From Gracilaria gracilis (taxonomy: Eukaryota; Rhodophyta; Florideophyceae; Gracilariales; Gracilariaceae): a stretch of 64,000 bases of DNA. The translations under genes were made by a program, and so were the position numbers. Below the pieces are notes generated by a model, which saw only the letters and a list, made by a program, of their open reading frames with translations, was not told the DNA's origin and did no database searches. Shown in pieces: positions 29,562 to 41,900 of this stretch. The stretch covers positions 806,001 to 870,000 of the forward strand of contig JARGSG010000001.1 of NCBI GenBank assembly GCA_030374805.1. Reading direction: 5' to 3'. Position 1 is the stretch's first letter. Every line of letters starts with the position of its first letter.

Positions 29562-29903
29562 CATGACGATTTGCGATTTCGATACGCGAAGAAAGCCGCA
29601 CTACATCCAAAAGTAGCACTCTCTCCTAAAGAAGGCCATAGACTTTGACGGCCCATCGCCGTTCCATTTTGGACAGTTGTCACTTCCTCGCTCTTCCGCA
29701 GGCGGAAGCTCTTCTCTTTGAGAAGCGTTTGGAAGTGGGAAAGGCAGAGCGACATGGTCCATATTCTTTTTGGGGTTTACGCATGCAATAGACATCCATG
29801 TTCTCCTTTTCCCTGCCGAAGGCATAAGGATGTCCTGCTGGCCATGCATCGTCGAGAACTGAGACAAAATATCTTCCCATTTTCCTGACCATGCCGTCAT
29901 CAT
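29562..29903 (-). pseudogene. second decayed copy of the transposon protein fragment
   Basis: Minus-strand residues KKNMDHVALPFPLPN, then (Q)REELPPAEERG and a SMAFFRRECYF end, align with KKDVDHVLFRCPRTN...RRDELPAPRERK...FLAFFKRENYL of the relic at 22685-23179. The DNA is also alignable (for example gaagaaagccaaaaaccg versus gaaggccatagac). Key cysteines are lost here. No terminal repeats were found around it. Confidence 0.45.
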
Positions 29904-30257
29904 CTACTTCTTTATTATGGACTTCAATTTCTTATGTGCCAGGTTGAAGAAGAACTACTATGACAGAAAGGTTTCTTTCCTCAAAATGGCAAAGAGCTTC
30001 TGTGACGACTTAAGTCTTGGCAGGTAGCCATGAAGGAGCTGGCTCATTAGTACAGAATACCATGGCCAACACACCCCCATCTATTGTCTCAATAAGATTC
30101 TCATGCCCAAGTCATAGGATAAGGGGAACTTCTCTATTAATGGTGTTAACAAATACCTTGATGCTGTTCGGTCTCGACCATTGCTCCCTATCCAGAACTC
30201 AATCCAAGCTGAGAGGCTAACGAGCTTGGTGAAGAGCTGTTTGATACAATATTGCTT

Positions 30258-31445
30258 CTATACAAGGCGCATCCGAGGGTGCCAAGAAATGTTTTCAGTT
30301 GGGGTGGGACGCAGACGCTGTTTAAAGACCCGAAATAGTCCATCTCTGCGTTTCACAACTCTCATTGGCTTTCCTTTTGGATTAATAAGTACACCATTCA
30401 CAATCCGGAACCCTACAGCCATCGCATCCTCGAGCACTACTGGTTCGTCAAACCTTACTGCCCGGAAAGTTCTCACGTGGTTACCCATCGATTTGCAGGA
30501 GCCGATACTTCTCAAGTTATGAGTCCATGATTCGTACAAGCGGAAGTCAAGTACCTCAGAATTGCATATATGGTCAAAGCGGATCTGAATTGAATGTCGT
30601 AGGTCCTTCGAACTATGAATGCGAACATTGTTTCCGCGAGCGTAACTGCAAGCCAAACCCCCAATAATCTCCCCCCTAATTGCTTGCCGAACAGTATACC
30701 ACGTAAGATGCCCTCTTGCATCCAAAAACGCAAGGGCATACAAGGTGTGCAGCTCTTCTCCGATTCGTCCCAGTCGACCCTCGGCAATCAACGCATCCCC
30801 TCGAAAAGATTTGCGCACTCTCCGATGTCTTTCACGACGACCCAAGGGCGAATTCAGATATGGGCGCAACCAGCCGTTCTTGATTCGATAGGTTTTGAGA
30901 TACCATGCATATACCATGATGACTGTTTTGACAGGCTCGTCCATCAGACCAGACATACGACTTAGTTCTTCCTTTGAGATATCAGGCTCCATAAATGTCT
31001 GACTGTAGCGGGAAATGATGTCTACGATATCGCGTGAGTTAACGGTCTCGCCCTTGGGGTAACACTCTTCTTTTTGTGGTACATATCGAACAATTTTTCC
31101 TCGTTCATTGTAAATCGCTGCTCCCCACTGCACAGAATGCTCCGGTTTTACGGGGGATATGAGATGCTGCGAAATCGCCGCAAGGTATTGAACCAAGTCA
31201 TCTACCCACTTGAAATCGTAGGAGATTTCTAACTGACAAACGTGTAGTATGAATAACTCGAACAGATGCTGTATTGCTTGCTTCGGACGGTCAATAATTG
31301 GTTCGAACCTTCTTAGCCTTTGAAGAACCACAAGATTCCATTTATGAGAAAGATGCTGCACACAGGGCTCCAATCCTTGGTTACCATGTAAGGCTTCTCT
31401 TATGGTGAAGGGCATCGGTGGATGGGAGGCGACGACGCTTTCCAT
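30258..31445 (-). CDS. hypothetical protein, 395 residues, no recognised domain
   Basis: The ATG at 31445 opens a 395-codon frame with balanced composition, rich in Arg, Leu and Ile, so it is very likely translated. No signal peptide or membrane segment is evident. Visible blocks are an alpha-helical N-terminal third (LSHKWNLVVLQRLRRF, DDLVQYLAAISQHLI), a very basic central stretch (RRERHRRVRKSFRGD, about 215-230) and a beta-rich C-terminal third ending in RPTPTENISWHPRMRLV. I do not recognise the family. It might be nucleic-acid associated because of the basic patch, but this is a guess. Confidence 0.6.
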   Translation of the reverse strand: MESVVASHPPMPFTIREALHGNQGLEPCVQHLSHKWNLVVLQRLRRFEPIIDRPKQAIQHLFELFILHVCQLEISYDFKWVDDLVQYLAAISQHLISPVKPEHSVQWGAAIYNERGKIVRYVPQKEECYPKGETVNSRDIVDIISRYSQTFMEPDISKEELSRMSGLMDEPVKTVIMVYAWYLKTYRIKNGWLRPYLNSPLGRRERHRRVRKSFRGDALIAEGRLGRIGEELHTLYALAFLDARGHLTWYTVRQAIRGEIIGGLACSYARGNNVRIHSSKDLRHSIQIRFDHICNSEVLDFRLYESWTHNLRSIGSCKSMGNHVRTFRAVRFDEPVVLEDAMAVGFRIVNGVLINPKGKPMRVVKRRDGLFRVFKQRLRPTPTENISWHPRMRLV

Positions 31446-32981
31446 AGCACGGTTCGAAGTATTGGATCGCCGGGCGATCACGCTCGAGTGGCGACACGCT
31501 TATGATGGGAACCAAAAAGCGCAGTTGGACATGAACCAACTGAACACAGTACGAATGTCGTTTTTGACTCTCGGAAGTTTTTTTTCCAGCGCTTGAGTGC
31601 TGCTGAGATGTTGACGTACCCTTGGTAGGTCACAATTATGATATGCAATACAAGGGCACCTACGGTGTGTACCATGTTTGCCGGGTAAGTTGACATTGTA
31701 TATCGCTAAGCAGAGGCCATTGCTTCTCATTTAGTACCAACATCGACCTCCAATTACTAACTACCTTCGAAGGTAGCCTGAAGAAAATCTTTTTCTACAG
31801 AAAGTTCTCTCTTGTCACGAAGGCCCGCAACCTATGTGGGTGTTGTCCGATCAAGTCTGTCGATACAAGGAATAGACATACGCGCTCACAATAAAACAAA
31901 CGACAACAACTACAAGTCTGAAAGAGTTAGATTGCGTCGTTCAGTTAAGAGCGGAGAGTTCTTCTCGACGGGAGACGTTTGTCAAAGGACACTGTAGAAC
32001 TAGGTGTTCTGCCACTCTCTTGACATTTATACAACAATCGCACCAAGTAGCTTTTGATTCTCGTAAGCAGCAACTGGGTGAGGATTCGGAATGAGTCCCG
32101 TAGAAAACTGGACAAAAAGCACTTCAATGGGGACGAAAACTTCTGTGGCCATGAACGTTTTTTTTTCGGGGGGAACAATGTGGTCGTACCCGAATAAGGG
32201 TTCAGCTGGTCCCCGTCAGCGTTCGCCCACACCCGTTTCATTGCTTTCACAAAGTTTCCAATTTTGGAACCTCGTCGTAGGCATAGCTTCCAACGCAGCA
32301 AGGACGAGGACAAAGCCTATATTGGAAATGATGAGAATGGCCTCAGTTTTTGGCCTCCCCCCTCTCCCTCTCACACACACTCTCCTTGACGAGTACGCTA
32401 GCTGAATTTCCTTTGGATAACATTTGTTTGGGAATTGCATGCCCTTCTCGCTCTCTCTACACCATCCTTTTTACCTCGCATGATTAATGAGCTGCAGTAC
32501 ATCAAGAACCGGGCAATTACCATCGAGTTTAGGAAGCAGAAGACAGTTACCAAGGGAAGATACACCACCTTCAAATACTGCTGTTCTGTGAAGGCGTTTT
32601 TAGTGGGACGAATCGGAAAGGGGGTAGTGCAATAGAGGGAGATCAAGTCTGCACGACGGACTGTTGATGAATACGATGAGCATGTATCGCTGCGCTAATG
32701 GGTTCGATATTAGTTTTACAGTTTACGACTCCCATGTACCGTTTTACACTGGTTCCATGCCTAGGACGGCATCCCCGAACTGTATCGGAGACACAGCCTC
32801 AACCAGGAATCCAGTAGGTGAAGAGCGAGGCAGTTCTGAATGTTCCCAACTGTATGTATGAAGTAAGTCAAAAATAATTTCCGATCGCAAAGAAGGCTCA
32901 GGACAGACACTCGCTCTTGTCTTCAGTACTAGAGCGGTGACAAATGGTTTAACTGTTTCGTGTTCTCGATTCAAAGCATTT
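31446..32981. other. intergenic, no gene seen
   Basis: About 1.5 kb between the orphan gene and threonine synthase, both on the minus strand. Only short frames are open, and none has a domain. Confidence 0.4.
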
Positions 32982-35055
<2,074 letters not shown>

Positions 35056-36345
35056 ATGGCTTCTTCCTTGTTTGGCCCGGAGCTTTGGGACAAGCTCAAG
35101 GGTAACCCAGAGACGAGTTCAATGTTGCAAGATCCCGAGTTCAAGAAAATCGTTGAAGAACTCACAACCGACCCCACATCTCTCTCCAGGCATATTGCTG
35201 ATCCGCGTGTTCTCAAGCTCTTCACCATACTATCTCAGACTTCAACTGGTGCCCAGCCGGGCGAAACAGTGGTGGAGGATGCGAACGCCACCACGAAGGA
35301 CGTCCCAATGCCTGAAGTAACGTCCGTGCCCGAGGCTTCAGATCCGTCTAAGATGAACCCGAAAGAGCGCTCGCTCTATGAAAAGGAACGCGGTACCGAA
35401 GCGTACAAGAACCGTGATTTCCCTGCTGCTATCGAGCACTACTCAAAGGCGCTGGAATTCGATCCGGACAATATGGCATTTTACACAAACCGCGCTGCCG
35501 CTCGTTTGGAAAGCGGCGATGTGGATGCCGCGGTTGAAGACTGCAAGGCCGCTATCACCGAGAACTCTGAGCGGCACCTTCGCACTGATTTCAAGATCAT
35601 TGCTCGCGCCTACAGTCGAATGGGAAACGCCTATTTGAAGAAAGAAGACTACGACAAAGCAATCGAGGCCTTTGAGAAGAGTCTTGTGGAGTACTCTGAT
35701 CCCAAGGTCACTCGAGCGCTGAGAGAGACACAGAGGGTGCAACGAAAGAAGGCAGAGGAAGCCTATATTAACCCTGAGTTATCATCAAAGGAACGCCAAG
35801 AAGGTAATCAGCTTTTCCTCGCTGGCAAGTTCCCCGAAAGTATCGCGAAGTACACAGAGGCCATCAAGCGCAATCCTAAGGATGCTGCCCCATATTCGAA
35901 TCGTGCCGCTGCTTACATGAAACTTGGAGAATTCCCTATGGCCATGAAAGACTGCGAGCGATGCTTGGATATCGACCCAACGTTTGTCAAAGCTTACATT
36001 CGAAAGGGAAACATCCACTTTTACATGAAGGAGTATCATAAATGCTTAGAGGTTTATGAGAAGGGGCTTAAACTAGCACCAAACAACAAAGATCTTCGAC
36101 AAGGTCTTTTCAAAACAAACATGAAGATTCAGGAACAGCAGAACAGTGGGGAAGTTGACCAAGCGCAAATGGAGCAGGCCATGAAGGATCCAGAGATTCA
36201 GAAGATTCTGCAAGATCCTCAGATGAACACATTACTGAAGCAAATGCAAGAGGATCCCAAGTTTGCCGCGCAAGCTATGAGAGATCCAACCGTGTCTTCG
36301 AAGGTGCAGAAGCTGATAGCGTCTGGTATACTTAGAGTGGCATAG
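35056..36345 (+). CDS. STI1: HOP/STI1 Hsp70-Hsp90 co-chaperone lacking TPR1
   Basis: The 429-residue protein starts directly with a DP1-type domain (LWDKLKGNPETSSMLQDPEF...HIADPRVLKLF, about 8-60). TPR2A follows (KERGTEAYKNRDFPAAIEHYSKALEFDP onward, about 110-230), then TPR2B (ERQEGNQLFLAGKFPESIAKYTEAIKRNP onward, about 245-360), and DP2 at the end (MKDPEIQKILQDPQM...AMRDPTVSSKVQKL). TPR2A carries the carboxylate-clamp pattern that binds the Hsp90 MEEVD end. Canonical HOP also has an N-terminal TPR1 for Hsp70, absent here, so the protein is about 120 residues short. The C. elegans homologue is also shortened. It is cytosolic; the start ATG is at 35056. Confidence 0.9.
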   Translation: MASSLFGPELWDKLKGNPETSSMLQDPEFKKIVEELTTDPTSLSRHIADPRVLKLFTILSQTSTGAQPGETVVEDANATTKDVPMPEVTSVPEASDPSKMNPKERSLYEKERGTEAYKNRDFPAAIEHYSKALEFDPDNMAFYTNRAAARLESGDVDAAVEDCKAAITENSERHLRTDFKIIARAYSRMGNAYLKKEDYDKAIEAFEKSLVEYSDPKVTRALRETQRVQRKKAEEAYINPELSSKERQEGNQLFLAGKFPESIAKYTEAIKRNPKDAAPYSNRAAAYMKLGEFPMAMKDCERCLDIDPTFVKAYIRKGNIHFYMKEYHKCLEVYEKGLKLAPNNKDLRQGLFKTNMKIQEQQNSGEVDQAQMEQAMKDPEIQKILQDPQMNTLLKQMQEDPKFAAQAMRDPTVSSKVQKLIASGILRVA

Positions 36346-36763
36346 AGAGCACACCAATATCCCTTCCCTCATATGGCAAATTGGACTCGAGTATTACTGT
36401 TATCCTCTTTCTCATGTAGCTGTACGGTCTCGATAGTTCTTCGATATAAACCTTCCGAACAAATCTCAAATCTCAGTTCCTCTAAACCAATCGAAGTTTC
36501 TATGGACCAGAAACATGATTGGGCAATGTCCGCTTGGATGCAGACAGCTCTGAATCTGGCTTCTAAATCCACACATCACACCCTGAACATCCGCCACATG
36601 ACACTATCAATTCCGAAACACCTCTGTTCTTGGCATCGAGAAAGCAAAGAAGCATGAGCGCTTATGTAGCATTATAAACAGGTTGAACAATGCAGGCAGG
36701 GTGTTCACGAACCAATTACCGAAGGTGCAGTAGCACAAGCCAAAACACTCGTTTAGTTGTACT
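36346..36763. other. convergent 3' intergenic
   Basis: About 420 bp between the stops of HOP and the GRDP-like gene, presumably 3' UTRs. Nothing else is recognised. Confidence 0.5.
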
Positions 36764-38302
36764 TCACAGGGACTTCCTCGTGGTCGGAGTAAGATACGCA
36801 GGGAGGGGGTTGTGGGTCTGCTTATAAGCACGTTCAAGCCAGTACCGCGAGTCCGAGGACAACGGCCTGCTTATCGGAATTGCTAAGAAAATGTAAACAC
36901 CTGCTACCATAATTCCAATACTCAAAGGGAGGCCCAACAAAAACTTGCCATGTGTGAACATAGTCTTATAAAATGAGTACAGAAGACCAGTAACCCCAAG
37001 GAAAAAGATCAGTATGGCCATAGTCATAAAGAAAAGAGTCTCTATCCATGAGATGTCGCGGGAAGTACCATTTGTCCTCTCAAAAACTTCCTTAAAGCCA
37101 CCTCGTTCACCTCTTGGTTGCCCTCTGTATCTTGTCTCTAAAATGTCATAACGCGGTTTGCCGCCGTATACCTTCTCCCACAGGCGTTTTGTTCGAACAA
37201 TTGATATCCCCCTTTGACGACGTTCTTGAATTTCATCTTGTTCATTGTCTTCAAGATTTGTCCTAACTTTTCCGTTTGCTATACCATCTTCTTCCATTTC
37301 CTCCAACTCTTTCCTTCGCGTGTCGTCAACGGCGATACTGTCATGTTTTACGACATAACCGATTAGAGCATTGCAGTCATTCTCGTACTCGGTAGTGCAC
37401 GAAATGTGCATGTGCCAGATAATATTAATATCCTTCATGGGCACGAGTAATTCGTTCGCACTCTTGTGCAACACAATGAATTGCAGGTAGCGTTGAAACG
37501 CGCGCATAAGGTAGCCGTTCGTCTCATATTGCTCACATTTCTCAGGGTCGTTTTCGTCCACAATCTGATATACAAATGACTTCTGAAGAAGTGCAGCGCG
37601 AGGGAGGTCGTACTCAAGGACTGAACGGAATGTGGAACGGTTGATTTCATTCGTATAGCTGGTAATATGTTGGCGTTTCCTGTGCTCCTCTTCCGCATAG
37701 GTGTGGTTCAGGAGATATTTTGGCATGTAAGATTCATAAGGATATATGATTTCCCAGAGGCGGCGAGTTGGTCTACTTTGAGAATCCTCGCCATCGCTGA
37801 ACTTGAACGCAGTGTCGATGGTTGTGGCGCAGGCCTTCTCCTTCATGTATGCGACAGTATCTGCGTCGCCGTCGCGCGCAAAGCGTGCGAGGTCCTCGGC
37901 GTAAGCATGAGGATTCAAGCGATGGCAATGCCAGACCCATGCGATGTCCAAAGGCGGGACAATTGTTTCGCGGTTGAGCCAGAGACCGCCCTTGGCAAAG
38001 TTCTTGGCTCGAATTTCGTCGACTTTGAGGGCAAAATTGGGTTGAGCCCAGCGCGGTTTGATTGGATTTTCATTGTCTCTGGCGGGAGGATTCGATATCG
38101 CAGCCAGAAGAGGGAGCCACAATGCTTCGTAACGCCAGATGGAACGCTGCAGAGCGGGTCCCTCGTACATAGATTCATATGTGAGGTCAACGGCCTTCAC
38201 CATGTAGGTCATGCTCCTCGCAGCGTGGAGGTACTGCATCATTGCATGTGACAAATTGCGGTGCATGCGCTGGAGCTCAAGATTAAGGATGTGGGAATCC
38301 AT
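36764..38302 (-). CDS. DUF1399/GRDP-like protein with C-terminal membrane hairpin
   Basis: The 512-residue protein shows the repeated signature of the glycine-rich-domain-protein-like family (DUF1399): PPLDIAWVWHCHRLNPHAYAEDL (about 117-139), and later MKDINIIWHMHISCTTEYENDC. Each has a W-H-x-H centre, a likely metal or structural site. Plant GRDPs continue into a Gly-rich region and act in stress and auxin signalling. Here that region is absent, and two membrane helices follow (about 423-445 and 455-475: FFMTMAILIFFLGVTGLLYSF; LGLPLSIGIMVAGVYIFLAI). The loop between the DUF and membrane part is charged. Function is unknown. ATG start at 38302. Confidence 0.75.
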   Translation of the reverse strand: MDSHILNLELQRMHRNLSHAMMQYLHAARSMTYMVKAVDLTYESMYEGPALQRSIWRYEALWLPLLAAISNPPARDNENPIKPRWAQPNFALKVDEIRAKNFAKGGLWLNRETIVPPLDIAWVWHCHRLNPHAYAEDLARFARDGDADTVAYMKEKACATTIDTAFKFSDGEDSQSRPTRRLWEIIYPYESYMPKYLLNHTYAEEEHRKRQHITSYTNEINRSTFRSVLEYDLPRAALLQKSFVYQIVDENDPEKCEQYETNGYLMRAFQRYLQFIVLHKSANELLVPMKDINIIWHMHISCTTEYENDCNALIGYVVKHDSIAVDDTRRKELEEMEEDGIANGKVRTNLEDNEQDEIQERRQRGISIVRTKRLWEKVYGGKPRYDILETRYRGQPRGERGGFKEVFERTNGTSRDISWIETLFFMTMAILIFFLGVTGLLYSFYKTMFTHGKFLLGLPLSIGIMVAGVYIFLAIPISRPLSSDSRYWLERAYKQTHNPLPAYLTPTTRKSL

Positions 38303-38994
38303 GGTCGCGGTGGAGTTAGCAAGAAAAGAGAGGGTAGGGGGTTGCGTTGAGGAGGGAGCTGGGTGAAGGATGGGGAACGGAAAACAGCCTTCGCGGACGC
38401 TGTAGCACAGTTACCCCCGACTGGAAACGATTGTGTCGGGGTGGGGTGGGGGAGCACAAATGAGTTGAAAGTGGAGCATTGGAGTCGAACGGATGCCAGG
38501 GGCCTTTGGGCCTTGTTGATGCGTAAGCAGCCTGACTGTCTGCCACATCTTGCATTCTGCAGATGAAAGCGAAAGCGCGTGAGATGATGAGAACGAATGC
38601 GTCATTATGACATGGCACTGGCATGGTGGCACTTACATTCTTTCTGCAGCTTACATTGATCCTGTTTCCAAGTACGCCAACGGCTGGCGGCCAACCTCGC
38701 AAATGGATCAAGTCAAGTCATTCAGGCCCCGTATGACTCCCCAAACTGAAATTTCGAATCGGTGAAGGCATCTTTCCCAGAGTTCGAATCCTTGGTATCT
38801 ACCGAAGGTATCTATGATAATCTAGATCCGAGTTTGCGGCGAAACAAGATCATTCCAAAAGCCATCCTTCTCTTTTACTTTTCCTTCGGGAGTCTTGACT
38901 TGTTTGTCGACTATCGGCCTTCTATCTGCTCGACAAAGAAGTTGTTAATCCTGTTCTTCTCTTCGACACAGCCAGTGCGTTGCTGATTGAATTC
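38303..38994. other. divergent intergenic, GRDP-like and Nup96 promoters
   Basis: About 690 bp. No further exon of a Nup98-like FG-repeat protein (GLFG/FG) is visible here on the plus strand. Confidence 0.45.
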
Positions 38995-41900
38995 ATGCCC
39001 GTGCACGTTGGATCTCCCCAGGGTCACCATGCCGTTTTCTTCTCCCCGACAGCCCGGAAAGAAGATGCGCCCTTAGTTTCGTGGGGTTCATCATCCATTT
39101 ACGTCCCATCCGATTGCTCTCTCAATGGACCGGCGTACGTATGGTTCAACCTTCCTTCTGTTTCTTCTTCTTCCGCGGAGCGATGGTGCAGACGTGTACA
39201 CGCCCAGTTTTTAGGCGCTTGGGGGAAGCATTCAACTACATCTGGCTTTGGCTTTTCGGTTTGCTCCTTTTCACGATACCGCTACATTGATTCGGACGAA
39301 GAGGGTTCGGACGCTGAACCGCCTCAAGATGATGAACATCATACCGATAGTGCTGACCGCCGCCGAGCGCTTACACGAAAGGCAGGCCAGACCCCAGCTC
39401 GTCGTCGAATCCCAATGTCATCACAAATAACGTGGAAGCAAGATCATGAATCTCCAATGCAAATAGAACGGAAGGAAGAGGTCTTGACAGCTACGAGACC
39501 ACGAATGTCAGCCAGGATTGTTGTTGATCTCACTGATGATGAGGAAGAGATCAAGTCAGAGGGAGAGAAGCCCGTGAAAACAAGTCCGAAGCTTACTAAC
39601 GATCCCTTCGATGACCCATTCAAGCCGCCACCCCAATGGCAAGATACCGATTTTGACTACCCAAGGTTGCATAATATGCGTGAAGCCCTGTTCGATACGA
39701 AATCCCAACCTCTTGGAAGACTTTCGGACGATCGTTCCATGGTAGACGTGCAGACATCTGACGCTTATTCGTTCTACGCTCCGGTTGGTACACCTTCTGA
39801 GCCTGATTCAGACGTCGAAGAAGCTCTGGGAGTAGTATCAGACATGCTCCTCTTTTCTCGCCCTGTTTTTCCAAGCTTACAAGATTCCGTCTCGGCAGGA
39901 TCCCAGCATGTTTTCGTTGATACTGGCTTATTGCTAGGTCGCTCAACGAGAATGTCAATCAATTCGAACTTTGTTCTGGCTCACAAGTACCGGTATAGAC
40001 CATATTCCTTTGACGGAAGCGGTTTTACAATCGAGGCTACACCTCTCCACTCGCAATCATCAGGGCAACGGGCTGTACTTTCTCGCATGTTGAGGGGCCA
40101 GTTCGCTGCTTGGAATGGCTTTCAAAATTCTATTGAAAGCTCTGCTTTACGGAGGCCCACGCTCAATGAGGCATTTGATGTTCCAAACGTATTTGACGTC
40201 ACTATGACTCAAATACTGAATGACCTTGGCCACGGTCTTAAGGATCATGGCGATGAGAATTCTAGACATGCTCTAGTGGTGTTTGGATTGTTATTTGCGT
40301 TGTACAGAAGTGCTGGCAAGGGTTATATAGACGGCGAAGATAATCTTATGCGCAGACTTTCGCAATGGGCTGAAGGCCCGTCTCGAAGCGCTTTCGACGA
40401 GCGCGATCTTGAAGTTACTCCAATGCGCCAGGCTGCAATTGATCTCTGTTTGGGTGATGTTGAGAAAGCAGTTGACATCGCAATTGAGCAGGGGCACTTG
40501 CGATTAGCCATGCTTATGGCAAGAGCTTTAGAGGTACCAAAAGACGATCTACGGCAGGATGCAGTTGATCAACTGGTCGCGTATCGTTTGGTAGATCTCA
40601 ACGCAATGGAGGACAGCGGATCAAGCATTTCTGTCTGGGACATTATTCTGGAAGAGAGTTCTGAGGGTTCCCCTGTAGACATCAACGAACGATTGATACT
40701 TCTTATTCTGGCGGGTCATGTTGCCCCAGTTGCTCGGTATTTGGGATTCTCATGGTATAGGTTGTTCATGATGGAGCTTGTGCACGGTGCAGGAAATTCG
40801 GAAGCTCCTCAGTCCGATCGAGTTGCTGGAGCAGTTAGCGCAATCAAAACTTCCGAGATAGAAACCGTTGCACCTCATCTGAATTCAGATTCCGAGCTAG
40901 ATGCCGCCTACCATATGCTACGGTTGTATGCCGATCCAACCGGAAAATATCCAGTAACGTCGGGCGTCTACTCCAGTTGTAGTTTTGGGTTCGACTACAA
41001 TCCACTAGACGCTCGTTTTTCATGGCTATTGCATCAGGTTCTATCGGCCATTATACCAGAAGCCACGACGAAATCAGCGCCTTTTGTTTTGGCAGATGCG
41101 TTTTCTTCACAACTGCGCGCTGCCGGTCTCCCACTATGGGCGTTTTACGTACTATGCAGTGGGGGGTCTCCCACAGAACATCTGAAGACGGCTCTTATCC
41201 GAGACTGGCGGGATATAAAGCTCGATGTCGTGGAGGTATTGATAGAAGGAGCTCCTATGGAGCCTATGGACATTGAGGGTGAGAATATCAGAGAACAAGC
41301 AGATGAAAGTCAAGAAGCATCAAGGGCTGATGGCAAGGCAGCACTGTCTTTGAAGAAAATGAATTCGCTTTCATTCCTGGAAGATGTGTTGCGAGTGCCA
41401 TCAACATGGATCGCTGAGGCTGAAGCCTTGGTGGCAAGAGAAGAAGGAGACCAATTGAAGGAATGTAAAATGTGGTTGGAATGCGAGACCGAAGAAGGCA
41501 GTACTAATGCACACGTTTTGCTTACAGAAACAATTATGCCCGAGGTTATTGTCGGAGAAGAATCTGCTCGCTATGAGCCCTGCATCAGTTTGTTGAAGAC
41601 CCTTGGGAAGCGAAAGCATATATCCAACTGGCTTAACGGGGGTGGTCTCCTTTTGGACTACATGGAACATGTAGTGGGCATACCGAAGGAGAAACCAAAA
41701 GCTGACATTGTGGTTCTGCACAGCATGGTTGAACGACTTGCGATATTTAAAGAAAGGGTAAGAAGTAATTTGCAGCGACAATGTGTGCGAGTCATTGCAG
41801 ACGGGATTGCAACCGCTCAAAGAGCTGTGCTACTGTGTATCGATGATTCTGCGCGAAATGAGGCAATAGCAGATCTAGTTGATGACCTTGGGCGATTGCC

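Larger units (their letters stand above)
28745..30257. other. intergenic with transposon relic and hairpin
   Basis: About 1.5 kb between copy C and the orphan gene at 30258. It contains the decayed transposon protein fragment (29562-29903) and a GC-rich hairpin at 29382-29408 standing out from AT-rich surroundings. No intact gene is supported. Confidence 0.4.
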
